This document shows, piece by piece, positions 36,101 to 48,370 of a DNA stretch of 64,000 nt. A program made the position numbers and the translations under genes. Below the pieces are notes generated by a model that was given only the letters and a program-made list of their open reading frames with translations, did no database searches and had not been told where the DNA came from. The stretch is from Cryptomeria japonica. Taxonomy: Eukaryota > Streptophyta > Pinopsida > Cupressales > Cupressaceae. The stretch lies in NCBI RefSeq assembly GCF_030272615.1, contig NC_081410.1:115631640-115695639 (forward strand), written 5' to 3'. The stretch's first letter is position 1; every line of letters starts with the position of its first letter.

Positions 36101-37352
36101 TCTACAATTACTTATCCATTGAAAGACCTCAAAAAGTAACTAATAGCCTCCCTATTAATGGATTCTTGATTTGTTAACAACTCTCCCTCCATATTTTTAA
36201 TTGAAAAGATATTATTATAGGCTCTCCTCACCTTAACAAAAGTATGGAAAACTTTAGTGTTTCTATCGCCTTCCTTCAGCCAAGTTTCATGTGATTTCTG
36301 CCTCCAAAATGTTTCCTCTCGGGCTAAAATTTTAAAATACACCTTGTTAATCTCTTTCTCTTTCAAAAGGTAGTTTCATCCATGCCCTGTAGAATTATTT
36401 GTTCATGGAGTTGTTTTAACTCTTCCTCTACACTTAATTTCTCATTGAAAATATTTTTGAAAGACTCTCTATTCCATTTCTTTAATTGTTCCTTAACAAA
36501 TTGAAGTTTTTTGAAGAAAATGAAAGCTTTGTAACCAGTCCTTTTGGGGATATGTTTCCACCAAACCTCCATAAAAGATCTACTATTGTTGTCTCTAAGC
36601 CACATTGCTTCAAATTTGAAAGGACATCTATCAGGGGCTTTTTCATCTTGAATATGGATACCTATGGGATAATGATCTGATCTCGTGAAGGGAAGAATAT
36701 CAGCAATGCACGTCCAAGGGCAAGCTGACCAATCGCCAACTATGAAAAACCTATCAAGTCTTTCTGCAATGTTTAAAAAGCCACTTCTTCTATTGGTCCA
36801 TGTGTATTCCCCAGTCTTAAAGGGGATCTCAATTAAGCTTGACTCTATGATAAAAAAATTAAAGTCTATATTACTCTGTCGTATCTAGCCAATGCCACCC
36901 ATTTTATCTGAAGGTTTGATCAAAGCATTAAAGTTGCCACCTATAAGAAAAGGTTTATCAGTATCCTATTTTAGGCACTCAGATATATCCTTCCATAGAT
37001 GTTTTTTCAAAGAAGTGTTGTTTGGACCATAAACATTGATCAAGTACACCTGCATATGAAGTTGCTTAGAATAAATTATCACCCATTGCCACCAATTTCC
37101 CTTGCTAATAATGTTGATTTCCACTAAGGACTCATTCCATAAAATAGCTAAACCACCTGAAGCTCCTTGAGCTTCAACTAAGAAACATTTCCATTTTTTG
37201 AATCTACTATAAAAGGTATCAAAATCTTCTAACTTAATTTTGGTTTCTTGCAAACAAACAAGATCTGGGTGAAACTGATCAAGGCATCTCTTAATCAGTC
37301 TGACCTTGTTAGGGGCATTACAGCCCCTGACATTCCATGAAAGGAACCTCAT
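33165..37352 (-). pseudogene. LINE-1B ORF2: endonuclease, reverse transcriptase, zf-RVT, RNase H
   Basis: The ATG at 37352 opens MRFLSWNVRGCNAPNK, the usual start of the apurinic-type endonuclease; QETK, GGNFNAL and SDHYPIG follow at the expected spacing to about 36660. Reverse transcriptase: FNDFRPISLCN (about 35840), MIKMDIKKDYDEVN with the motif A Asp, and FVDDTFL (about 35300) with both motif C Asp. zf-RVT: CIMCGEDEEDLDHLLLQC (about 34050). RNase H (33165-33610): GVGVVFRDHGG, NEAKVYA, LEGDS and VKREGNKVADKLTKW. At least five frame changes and several stops are present. This protein would nick DNA and copy the element RNA at the target. Confidence 0.93.
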
Positions 37353-37556
37353 TGCTTCCGGGAAGAGACCACGTCCCTTCCCGATCTAAGTCTAAGTTTA
37401 CTTTGGCCAGCAGCACTGCCTGCAATTTCCAGTCTAACTCTATTGTATTTAGGTCCTCTTTTCTTTTTTTCTCCTGCTTTCACTTTAGCATTTTGAGCCA
37501 ATGTCATTTCCAGTGATCTCTTTTCCTGATCCTCTCCTAGGGCAAGTAAACCTAGA

Positions 37557-39260
37557 TCATCTTCCCCCCTCCAGATTATCAGATATATCTCCCTCTGAGT
37601 CTAAAGAAATCAAGTCCCCTCCACTATCTTTAACTCCTTCAAAGGATGCCTCTAGATTTAGAATTGGAGAAATTTGAATGTTCTTGAAAACCATTTCTTC
37701 CAGTGCTTGATCATCTGGTAGTGGTTGTGAGGAAGACCTGTTGTCTTGAAAATGTGTCCGCAATTGTGCATCCCTTATGAGTCCCCTGTTCATGTCTTTT
37801 GCCTGAGTCTCTGGGACTATTGTCTCTTCCTCATCACCTTTGTAATCAGCTTGAGTTTCATTTGATATTTAGTCGTCAACGTGTTTTAGGTGATTAGCAT
37901 CTCACGTGTGTATCTCCTCTGTGAATTTTTTCAAAAAATTATGACCAGATTCAGAGACCCAGGTAGTTTGCTCTGCAAGTTTCACCAAACTTTGCATGTG
38001 GATCATTTCCTTTATTTTTGGTCTCTCCAAACAAAGATTCTATCCCACATAAAGCTGAGCAGGGTTCCAATCCCATTGTAGAGGATTCTGAGGCAAACAA
38101 ATCATCTATAAGCCCTTTCCTGAAACCTGTTGAAAAAATTGTGTCCAGCTCAGTTTCACTTCCCTGTTTGAGGTTATGAAGCACATCTCAGTCCAAGGCT
38201 TCCCATTGGTGTTCCCAATCCTTAGATTCCGACAGCCTTATTATTTCCTCTGCCAAAACATTTTGTTCTTTGAGTTTCCCTTTGTCCCCTATTTTGCAGT
38301 CCCCTTTAGGGTGACCAAAGGATTTGCATTCTGGACATGACTCCATCAAATCTTCAAGAACCACCTTTTGAATCCAAATACTCGAGCCGGTTTTGATTTC
38401 TAGGGTATCCAGAATATTATGAACCAGATTCCAATCAATGCAAATCCGCGAAACCATACTGAAGTTCACAAAATCAATAAACTCCTCAACTTTTCTGAAG
38501 ATCCCCAGGGTTTCACCTATTCTCCTTAGGGTTTCTATATCCTTGTATTCGTGGGGCAATCCTGGAAATTTAAGACATATTAGAACCCTATTGATGTTCT
38601 CTGTCTTAGAATTTAATTTTGGTTTCCATTTGAGGATATTAAAACCTTTTCCATCCATAAAGAATGGGTCGTTGTCTAGAATCCAATTCCTATCATGATT
38701 AGAGGGGCATATAATTAAAAAGAAGTCATTTTCTAACATTTTAATCTCCACACCCTCACCCCAGAAGGAATCACACCATGCTCTGATCTTTGAAAAAGAT
38801 GGCCATGTGCCCCCCATTTTAGAAAGAGAGCATGTTCATTGAGAAATCTGATATTTTCACACCAGTCCTCATTCGAAATCTCTATATTTAAAACTCTACT
38901 GTAAACTGAGTTCGGGCATACCTCTAAAACCTTTGCAGCTTCCACCGAGGGTTTTGGTCTCCAGAACTTCACCTCCACCATCTTGAAGTCAATCTTCTGC
39001 TTGTTGTTAAGAGCGGCATAGTCATCGAGTCTTGCGTTGCTCCATTCCTTTTCATTTTTCTTAGTTGTTTCGGCTGACATCCTCCTTTGCTGCATGGTCT
39101 CCGGACCCTTCCATGGCCATGAATGTCTTTTGAGCCTTGAGCGGTCATCTCTGAAGTTGTCGCGGTTCCATTTCCTATTCAAAGGCTATTTTCGATCAAG
39201 CCCACCTCTGTATTGAAATCCATCGTGGCGTTTGAAACCATGCCAAGAGCCATCCGCCAT
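37557..39260 (-). pseudogene. LINE-1B ORF1 (DUF4283 with CCHC zinc knuckle)
   Basis: The ATG at 39260 encodes MADGSWHGFKRHDG and an Arg-rich stretch with an early stop (about 39190). DUF4283 is spread over two frames: IDFKMVEVKFWRPKPSVEAA (about 38990) and, after a frameshift near 38800, LENDFFLIICPSNHDRNWIL and CLKFPGLPHEYKDIETLRR. It ends in a perfect knuckle CPECKSFGHPKGDC (about 38300-38340). The acidic tail continues to about 37557. ORF1 binds LINE RNA. The position 47 bp from the element start supports this ATG. Confidence 0.88.
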
Positions 39261-39502
39261 CGCTCTCCAGTCTTAAGAGTAATGGTCTGCTGAAGAGGTA
39301 TGTTCGACTCATATAGTTTATTAAATTAAATTAAAGGATGACATTAATATTTAAATATTATTATGTATTTTATTAATTGAGGTTATTATTTATTTATATT
39401 ATTTTGTGATTTATTATTATTTAATTGGGCCTTTGATTTATTTATTTATTGATTAATAGGTTTAATTAATATTTTATTACGTCGACAGGCATAACACTAC
39501 AA

Positions 39503-39513
39503 TGGCACCCACC
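39503..39513 (+). other. Primer-binding-site-like sequence after LTR D
   Basis: TGGCACCCACC one base after the LTR end, identical to the first 11 bases of the site beside LTR B. Confidence 0.55.
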
Positions 39514-39594
39514 CAACTTTTTATCCGTGTAATTTTAATGACTAGACAACAAATAAGTTTTAAAAATAAGTTAAAGACTAGAATCTAAATTAAA

Positions 39595-40445
39595 AAGTGA
39601 TTATCATTTTTGCTTTAAAAAAAACTTGGTTTTTGTAAATTTGAGATGTATATTTTTAAATTTAAGATATTATAAAAATTATTTATCTACACTATGATTG
39701 GTTTAAATATTTTTTTTATTTTTTATTATTTATAATATTGTAAATAAAATATTTTTTTATAAATAAACATGTAAATTTTAATAATTATTTTTATATGAAA
39801 AATATAGATAATAAAACCAATTATAAGACTTGATTCATTTTAAATTAAATTAAAAAAAATTATATACAAATATTTCTATTAAAAAATAAACCTAATCATT
39901 ATATGTATTCTTTATAATTTTATTTTATATATTTTTTGAAATCATTATATTTTTCAATGTTTTTTGAAAATCGCAAATTTTTTAATCATTTTGATATATA
40001 CAAAATAACTTAATAACTTTTAATCATAAATTTAAATATTTTTCGTTATTCAAAAAATGTTTATTTTCACTTTTATAATTATTAATAATTATTTTCTTAA
40101 AACCAATTATAATTAATATTACATAAATATAAAAAATAATATAATATTACACTACAAATTAATAATTAAATTTGAGATTAATTTTATTATTACAATTATA
40201 CTTATATAATTTTTTTAAATTAAATTAAGATTATGCTTTAAAGAAATATATATATTTTCATTATAAAATTTGTATTATATTATAATCATTATGCCAAAGC
40301 CATTCCCGATATGAAGTGAACCACCTACTTATTAAAATCAATGGTTCAAAATTGAGGAGAAGAATGCAAGACTATAGAAATAGAAATAAGTAGATGGTTC
40401 AATGTCTTCGCCATAAAAACATGCATTTTAATATTATTTATTAGA
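39595..40445. repeat. AT-rich repeat family R1, copy 1
   Basis: 39595-39860 matches 42526-42887 (for example tatttatctacactatgatt), and about 40010-40390 matches about 45570-45980 (gaagtgaaccacctacttat). The middle portion of the second copy is replaced by the purine array and other DNA. No coding sequence. Confidence 0.75.
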
Positions 40446-40488
40446 AAAAGATATGCATAAAATAAAAAAAATAAAAAATAAAAAATAT

Positions 40489-41040
40489 ATTTGGCCTGCT
40501 AATGGGCTTTTGAGGGCTAATCCTCGGAGAAAGGGTGAATCAAGACAAGAGTGGACTCCGCCAGATAAAGGGTGGACTAAGGTTAATTTTGATGGCACCT
40601 CAAGGGGTAATCCAAGGGTCTCTGGAGTTGGGGTAATAGCCCGAGATGATTGTGGCAACACTCTGGCCATAGGTGTTAAGAGACTGGTGGATGGATCGAA
40701 CAACATTGTTGAGTGTCAAGCAGCGTTAGAAGCCATTCTCATGGCTAAGAAATTGGGAGTGAAGAAACTCCATTTGGAGGGAGACTCTCAGATTGTGGTG
40801 AATGGGATAGCTAGAGGCCGAATGGAGGCGTGGCACTTAGACAAGCATGTTCGAAGAATGAAACTTCTTTTGTGTGGGCTTGAAGATTTTAAGGTGACTC
40901 GTGTCCTCAGGGAAGCTAATTTGGAAGTTGACAAGCTTTCAAATGTAGGAGTGAATGACTCTTTGGAAAATAACTTTAGATTGTTTGAGGACTTTAGAAA
41001 TGTTAGTTCTCATGATTTTGGTTGCATTGCTAAAACTTAG
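40489..41040 (+). pseudogene. LINE-1C RNase H (5'-truncated ORF2)
   Basis: Open to a TAG at 41040. RNase H motifs are all present: VNFDGTSRGNPRVSGVG, VECQAAL, LEGDSQIVVNG and VLREANLEVDKLSN, so D, E, D and the last D are intact. Upstream reverse transcriptase is absent because the copy is truncated. RNase H removes the RNA strand after reverse transcription. Confidence 0.9.
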
Positions 41041-41348
41041 GAAAGTGAACCCGAGCTAGTTTTTGAAATGACCGTTTGTGTCCCTGGACTTGTGGGAAGT
41101 AATGATCCTCGTGGATTGTGATCAACGAGGTCTTTGCAAGTGGCCTTGCGGTGATGGGTCATGATGGAGGCAATTAGTGTGAAGGCTTGGTGATGATGCT
41201 TAGTTTTTCTGCGATTCGTGTGGAGCAATCATGACTTGTGATGGTGGTGGCTTTTTAAAGCCTTGGTTTTATGTTCCCTGGCATTTTGTAGTGGCTAGTT
41301 TTCGGTGGTAGGTTGGGTGTGTAGGATTTGGTGTAGAGGCGAATCAGG

Positions 41349-41912
41349 ATGGAGGCAATTTTTTCTTTGATGACGGACGGGCAAATGCCTGCTTTTCGTA
41401 GCCTGATCTCGAGCAATGGGTTGATGACTGTTTTCAGGGTGGATGAAGAGGATTTTTGGAGGGCAGCGAGGTTGATGTTTGGGGAGGAATTTTTTACGTC
41501 GGACTGTCCGCCTAGAACTAACCTTGATATCTCGTTGTTGTTAGTTGCCTTGGCCTTACTGGTGGGTAAGTTGATGGAGGAAGTGCAACGGGTCGCATCT
41601 TTGGTGTTCAGACCCAAATGGACGGGTGGCTTGTAGGAAGTGGTGGCTCAAGCCGTTGTTGGTGAGGGGCTGAAGTTGATGGTAGGACCATGGCGGAGGA
41701 TCGGTGTGGATGTGGGGGAGCTGCAACCATTCGTAATTTGGTCGGCTTCTCGGCTAGTTGATCTACAGGTGGAGAATGCAAGGAAGGGATGGGGAGAGAT
41801 TGTGCAGTATGTGCGTAAGTTGGGGCCGACTGAGCGAGTGAAAATTCATGGGAAGGTGACCCCAATTCGGTCTGAGGCTCCTTTGGATGAAGATGGGAGG
41901 CCTATGGTTTGA
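41349..41912 (+). pseudogene. LINE-1C third ORF downstream of RNase H, one internal TAG
   Basis: A single frame of about 187 codons from ATG (MEAIFSLMTDGQMPAFRSLI) to TGA, interrupted only by TAG at 41634-41636. Blocks: EEDFWRAARLMFGEEFF, NLDISLLLVALALLVG, EEVQRVASLVF, then IGVDVGELQPFVIWSASR, NARKGWGEIVQYVRKLGP and a charged C-terminus. Each block aligns in the same order with the region after RNase H in LINE-1B. It lies 309 bp after the RNase H stop. Function unknown; it is the best-preserved copy here. Confidence 0.72.
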
Positions 41913-42283
41913 CATCAGATTCCACGGAAGCAGACAAAGGTGGTGGAGCGCGGTTCACTGTGTGGTGGCAGGCCGAGAACGGTGCCAGGTGGAGGGAGTG
42001 TGATGCACGACGCAGGGCCCAGCCGGGGTATTCCTAACTTCTCAAGGGAAGAGGCCTTGGGATGGTTTCAGTAGATAGGTACTCTGGGCTAATCGGGTCC
42101 TTCTTTTTGTGGGGCATGTGTTTGTATGTGGTTTTTTGTGGTTGTTGGCACTATTTGGTTGGTGTTTTTTTCAGGTTCCTATGTTGTAATTGGGGCGAGA
42201 CCCCTTGTTGTGGCAAACTGTCTATCTACTTTTTGGATGTAAATCTTTCCTATTTTATGCAATATATTATCCTGGTTATTTAT

Positions 42284-42409
<126 letters not shown>

Positions 42410-42525
42410 TTTTATTCAAAATATCTCTTAATATTATTTCTTTTATTAGAATATTATAGTACTTGTCGTAGGCAATACAACATCATTCATTGAAGTTGCT
42501 TTATTCAATTAGTTTGCACCAATCA

Positions 42526-42887
42526 AAAGTGATTATTATTTTTTCTTAAAAAAAAACCCTTGGTTTTTGTAAAGTTAAGATATATATTTTTAAATTTAAG
42601 ATATTGTAAAAATTATTTATCTACACTATGATTGGTTTAAAAAAATTGGAGTTATAGAAGCAAATTTTTAGGAATGATAGATTTTTTAGGTTTTTTTGGA
42701 TTTTTTTGTATTTTAAAAACTGAAATGTCTATTTTAAATAGTTTTTTCATTTTTTAACATTTATAATATTGTAAATAGAATATTTTTTCTAAACAAACAT
42801 AAATTTTAATAATTATTTTTTATCTCAAAATATAGATAATAAAACCAATTATAAGGATTTAATTTAGTTTAAATGAAATTAAACTAG
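42526..42887. repeat. R1 repeat, copy 2, first half
   Basis: Matches 39595-39860 with an extra about 90 bp near 42640-42730. Similarity stops at about 42887, where the inverted-repeat arm begins. Confidence 0.75.
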
Positions 42888-42897
42888 CAATCATACC

Positions 42898-42965
42898 TTG
42901 GTGTGCAATGGGTACACCGAATAGGTGTGGGCTGTCAATTAAGGACTATTTTGGTATATTTGAAA
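42898..42965 (+). repeat. Inverted repeat, left arm
   Basis: ttggtgtgcaatgggta is found inverted at 48624-48640, and similarity continues inward for about 60-70 bp (gtcaatt, attttggt blocks). The purine array starts just inside. Confidence 0.75.
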
Positions 42966-44335
42966 ATAGTTTAATGTGAGAGGAGAGATGAGGATGGGGA
43001 TGGAGAAGGATATGGAGGAGGAGAGGGATATGGAGAGTTCAAGAGAGGGATAAAATAAGGAAGAGAGGATGCAAGGATAGATGGAGATATAAGAGATAAA
43101 TATATAAAGAGGGAGGGAGTGAGAGTTATAGAAAGAGACAAATAGATATAGGATCTTATATACAAACAAAGGTAGAGAAAGAGATTGATATAGAGATAGA
43201 GAGAGATGTAGAGAAATAAGATAGAGAAAGAGGGAGAGATGGAAGAAAATATAGAGACAGAGATAGAGAGGTAAAGAGATTGAGATAGAGAGGTAAAGAG
43301 ATTTAGATATAGAGGTATAGGAAGAAGGAGAGGAAGAGATGAAGAGAGATGGATGGATAAAGAGAGGGGGACATGCATAGAGATAGAGGGGGGAAAGGAA
43401 GATATGGTAAGAGATAAAGATAGAGTAGGTGGAAGAGAGAGATAGATAGATAGAGGTAGGGGGAGAGAGATAGGGAATAGAGAGGGGGAGATAGAGATAT
43501 TCAAAGGAATAGGGAGAGGGAGAGATAGAGATGTAAGAAGATATAAAGAGAGGGGGAGGGGAAGATAAAGAGGGAGAGAGAAATAGGGGATATAGAGAGA
43601 GGGATAGAGAAAGAGGGAGAGATAGATGGAGAGATGGGGAGAGAATGGGAGATATGCATATAAATAGAGAGATAAATTAGGGATAGGGAGGAGACATGGG
43701 GAGAGATAAAGAGGGAGGGGGTGAAATAGAGGTAGAGAAAGATATAAGTAGAAAGAGATAGTGAGATGGAGATAGGGAGAGAAATAGAGTAGGAGAGTTG
43801 GACTAAATAAGAGAGAGACCAATTTATTGAGAGGGACAAGGGAAATGATATAGATAGAGGGAGATATAAAAAGATAGACAGGGACAAAGGTAGAGAGATA
43901 GGTATATAAAGCTACAAATATATGGAGAGAGAGAGAGAGAGAGAGAGATGCATAAGAGGGAGAAACGAGGAGTATGTTCATCCAAGTGGGAGAGATAGAT
44001 ATGGAGAGAGAGAGATGTGCACATATATATAGATATAAGGGAGAGTGAAATAGAAAGATGAGAGAGAAGCAGATATATTTATAGAGAAAACATAGAGAGA
44101 GATAGATGTACACATATATATAGATATAGTAGTAATTTGAGATGGGAAATATAGAGAGATAGAGATAGATATAGGGAGGGAGAAATAAGGAGTATGTGCA
44201 TTGTGTGTGTGAGAGAGAGAGAGAGAGATAGATGTGCACATATATATAGATATAGTGGGGAGTGAAATAGAGAGATGAGAGAGAATTAGAGAGATTTACA
44301 GAGAAAGAATGATATTGATAGAGGAAGAGATTGTT
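42966..44335. repeat. Purine-rich (GAGATA-type) satellite, about 1.35 kb
   Basis: The plus strand is nearly all A and G with scattered T, in irregular gaga, gata and ggga units. Some sub-blocks recur, for example gatagatgtacacatatatatagatata near 44100 and its relatives near 44020 and 44230. The minus strand reads as 422 codons of Ser/Leu/Tyr/Ile/Pro, which is composition, not a gene. Confidence 0.93.
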
Positions 44336-45311
44336 ATTTTAATTATATTTATATAATATTAATTATAACTGGTCATTTAATTTATTTTAAAAATAATATT
44401 AAACTTATTAAGAAAATATGCAATTTTTATCTTTCAATTTTTTTGTTATTAAATATCCAAAATCAATTGAATAAATATTGTTTAAATTAAAATAAAGATT
44501 TAAATATAATTCTACTACAATTCAAATTTTAACACAACAAAAAAAATTATAAATTGAGATACTTCTAATAGCTTTTATTTATTAGTATAATTTCATAAAG
44601 AGTCATAAATAATTAAAATAATTTCAAATTTAAATAAAAATGTTAATAAAAACAAAATGAAATCAGTAAATAACAATAATGTTAGTGTATAATAAGCTTA
44701 TTAAGTCAATAAACAATTAAATAAAAATAATATTAATGTTTCATTAATTAAAATTTAAATATAAATAAAATATGCATAAAAAAATATAAATAATATTAAA
44801 AATATTAATAAAAAAAATTGACTATGACTACAAATATTTAAAATATGATTAAAAAATATGAACAAATAAAAAAAAATGATATATTTAATATTGATATAAT
44901 TTTATATAATTAAAATAATAAATAAATATCAATTTATATTAATCCAATTAAAAATCTATATAATTAATTTAAATAAAAATGTATAGTTAAAGTGGATGTG
45001 GTTTTTTACAGTAAATTCAAAGACAAATGAAGTAGAAGAGGATTGCTATAGTAAAATCACCATGGATTAAAGCCTTTTTTGGTGGAGGAAGGTACGAGTG
45101 GAGGGATACGTATTTAGATTCAAATTATAATGGATTAATACTTGGACATGCTCCATTTGCTATACTCCATTTTCTCTTTTTCGGAGGATGCAATCTTCTT
45201 GTTTTTTGTCGTGTAAATATCCAGCTTGGGTTACGTAGAGAAGTCATTTATTGATTATATTACAGCTTTTTGGCCGTGAGAGAGTAGGGAGACTTTGGCG
45301 GTGAGAGAGTA
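44336..45311. other. AT-rich spacer between the satellite and the 94-bp repeat
   Basis: No frames or domains. 'gtgagagagtaggga' occurs twice at about 45277-45315 as a 26-bp local duplication. Confidence 0.5.
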
Positions 45312-45593
45312 GGGATGGAAAATTAAATGGTGAAGATGCGAAATATGAAAATTAAAACCGCGATACTACATGTTCGAAAACAATATATACAAAATAATTT
45401 AATAAGGGATGGAAAATTAAATGGTGAAGATGCGAAATATGAAAATTAAAACCGCGATACTACATGTTCTAAAACAATATATACAAAATAATTTAATAAG
45501 GGATGGAAAATTAAATGGTGAAGATGCGAAATATGAAAATTAAAACCGCGACACTACATGTTCGAAAACAATATATACAAAATAATTTAATAA
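45312..45593. repeat. Three exact-length 94-bp tandem units
   Basis: 'gggatggaaaattaaatggt' starts at 45312, 45406 and 45500. Only two or three bases differ among the units (ttcgaaaa/ttctaaaa, gatac/gacac), so the expansion is recent. Confidence 0.96.
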
Positions 45594-46590
45594 CTTTGTC
45601 ATAAATTTAAATATTTTTTATTAAGTTATAAAACAAATGTATATTTTCACTTTTATAATTATTAATAGTTATTTTACTAAAACTAATTATAATCAATATT
45701 ACATAAATATTATATATATATATATCATACTACAAATTAGTAATTATATTTGAGATTAATTTAATTAATAAAATTATAATTATATAAATTGTTTAAATTA
45801 AATTAAGATTATGCTTTTAAGAAAAATATATATTTTCATTATAAAATTTATATTATATTATAATTATTATGTCAAAGCATTCCCTATATGAAGTGAACCA
45901 CCTACTTATTGAAATCAATGGTTTAATTGAAATCAATGGTTTAAAATTGGGGAGAAGAATGAAGACTATAGAATTAATTGCTTAAATTTATATTAATTTT
46001 AAAAAATAGATCTTTTATAATAAAAAATTAAAAAAGTACATTTTAATATCATTTATTAGGAGTTAATTTTTCATTAAATTTAAAATTTATTTTAATTATT
46101 TATGTCTTTTTATAATAATGAAAATTTATTAAAATTTAATCTATAATTATGTGTCTTATTAAAATTTTAATTATGATAGAATCATTATATTATATTTTCT
46201 TTTAATATTATCTTTTTTTATTAGATATTCTACTATTTATTTATTTATTCTAATTCTTCCACTTCTTTTAAGGGTTGATTTTTAATAAAGTTAAAATTGT
46301 ATTCTAATTATTTGTGTTTTTTAATGGAATTACAAATAATAATTAAAAGATATTAGAATTTATACATTTTGTCTTATTTAAATTTTATTTATTATAGAAT
46401 AATTATATTTGAATTTTATTCTAATTTATATAATAAAATAAATTTCAACTTAACACCTAAATTAAATGTTTAGAGCGAGAGAGAAATGAAGAGTAACTAA
46501 CTTTTGATTACTCATTTCATGCCAATAATTTAAGGATATCATATGTCTTTGGGGAGTTATGTTGATGGTAGCATGTCATTTGATTATTAT
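45594..46590. repeat. R1 repeat copy 2, second half, and related AT-rich DNA
   Basis: To about 45980 it matches 40030-40390. 'tttataataatgaaaattta' DNA at about 46065-46180 recurs in looser form at about 46270-46390 and 48896-48996, so a roughly 110-bp AT-rich unit is repeated three times. No coding. Confidence 0.65.
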
Positions 46591-46626
46591 CTCCATCTCC
46601 ATCTCTCTCCTTTATCTATATCTCCT

Positions 46627-46691
<65 letters not shown>

Positions 46692-48370
46692 TTTTTTGTA
46701 TATCTTTTTTCCTCTTTATATCTATCTCTATATATCTTTTACTCGCACACATTTTGTCTTACTCCCTCCTTATCTTTATATCTATATCTCTCACACGAAC
46801 ACGAACACACACTCCAACCTATTTCTCCCTCCCTATCTCTATTCTATCTCACTATCTCTAGATATTATACACTCCTCTTCATCTCTCTCACTCTCTCACT
46901 CTCTCCATATCCATCTCTACCTCTTGATATATCACTTCCTATATCTTTGTCTTTCTATCTCTCTATCTACCCTCTCTAATTCTCACCATATTTCTATCTC
47001 TATTTCTTCCTCTCCCCCTTTTTCTTTCCTTCTATCTCTCCCTCTTGTTCACCCCCTCTATATTTTACAAGTTATATTTACTCTCTAGATCCTTTCTATC
47101 CCTATATCTATCTCTTTATATCCTTATATATTGCTTCTCTCCCTCTTTCTATCTTATCTCTCCCTATCTCCCCATCACTCCCTCTTTTTTTATTTCTCTG
47201 CTTTTGCTCTCTAATGTATATACACACACTCCATGTCTCTCCCTCTCTCTATATCTATCTATGTCTATCTTTCCCCCTCTTTATCTCTCTCCCTCTCTCT
47301 AAAGTCTAAACCTTTCTCTCACTCTTGCCCCCCTCTCTCTCATTTGCTCCATATCTCTTGCATAATATATATTTTCATATATTTCTCTCCATCTATTTTC
47401 GGCTCGTCTATCTATCACTTTCTATACATATATCTCTCTATCTATCTATATTTTCCTCTATCTATATCAATTTCTCCCTACTCTCTCTCTAGGCCATCCC
47501 TCTCTTTATCGTACCCTCCTCTCTATTTCCCCCCATCTCTCCCTCCCCCATTCCCTCCCTATCCCCCTATTTATCTCTTTATCTCTACCTCTCTCCCTTT
47601 TTCTTCCTATATATCTCTATATCTCTCTCTTTCTCTTCCAATATATATTTATGTCCCATATTTATTTCACTCTCTCTCCAGCTCTATTTGTCCATTTATT
47701 TGTCTCTATCCTTCTTCCCCTCTCTATATATCTCTAACTCTCTAGTTCTATCTCACTATATATATATGTATATCATCTCTCCCTCTTCCTTTATATCTCT
47801 CTCTATCTCTTCCTCTTTGTCTCTCCCTCTCTATCTCCTCTCTTTCTATCTTTATCTCCCCCTCTCCCTTTCTCTATCTTTTTTTTCCCTCCTTTTTTGC
47901 TCTATCTTCATCTCTACCTCTATCTTCATCTTTCCCCCTAATCTCTAGATATGCCTCCTTCTATCCATCCATCTCTCTCTCATTCTCCCTCTTTTTGGAC
48001 CTCTATATCCATATATATTTTCCTCTCTATCTCTCTCTCCATATCACTTCTTTCAACTATCCCTCTATCTCTATCTCTTTGTACCACTTTATCTCTCCCT
48101 CTCTCTCTTCATATCACTTCCTATCTCTATCTTTATCTTTTTATATCTTCATCTCTATCCACTATTTATTTTTCTCTCCATATCTATATATTCCTCTCCC
48201 CTCTCTCTTCGTCTCTCTCCTTCTCTCCATCTTCCTCTCCCCATTCTCCATCTCTATCTTCGACTCCAACTATATCTTCATCTTCTTATCTATCTCTTTA
48301 CCAATCTCTCCCTCACTCTTACCCCTCTATATATCCCTCTTTCTAGCCCTATCTCAACCTCACTCTTGCA
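46591..48370. repeat. Pyrimidine-rich (CTCTAT-type) satellite, about 1.75 kb
   Basis: Begins with a clean (TC)n (about 46627-46689) and continues as irregular ctct, tatc and ccct units. It is the strand-swapped counterpart of the purine array at 42966-44335. Long Ser/Leu/Ile/Tyr frames across it are composition artefacts. Confidence 0.93.

Larger units (their letters stand above)
31869..39307 (-). mobile_element. LINE-1B: near full-length plant LINE inserted in LTR D
   Basis: 7.4 kb on the minus strand, bounded by a perfect 12-bp duplication. A plus-strand T run (31870-31876) is its poly-A tail. ORF1 starts only 47 bp from the 5' end. ORF1, endonuclease, reverse transcriptase, zf-RVT, RNase H and a third frame follow in order. 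Several frameshifts and stops are present. The last bases before the tail (TTATTACTGACCAAAAAAA) match the end of LINE-1D. Confidence 0.94.
31102..39501 (+). repeat. LTR D, split by LINE-1B
   Basis: Starts TGTAGTGTCCCTCC at 31102 and ends ...ATAACACTACA at 39501, so TGTAGTG and CACTACA form a 7-bp terminal inverted repeat. Removing LINE-1B leaves about 950 bp. TGGCACCCACC follows at 39503-39513, as next to LTR B, so this is the 5' LTR of a plus-strand element. Its internal region gives way to AT-rich repeats almost at once, and no target duplication or partner was found. Confidence 0.7.

Noticed and set aside
42971-44239. 422-codon minus-strand open frame, and shorter ones beside it
   Set aside because: It lies wholly in the purine satellite; the Ser/Leu/Tyr/Ile content follows from TCTC and TATA units, with no conserved domain.
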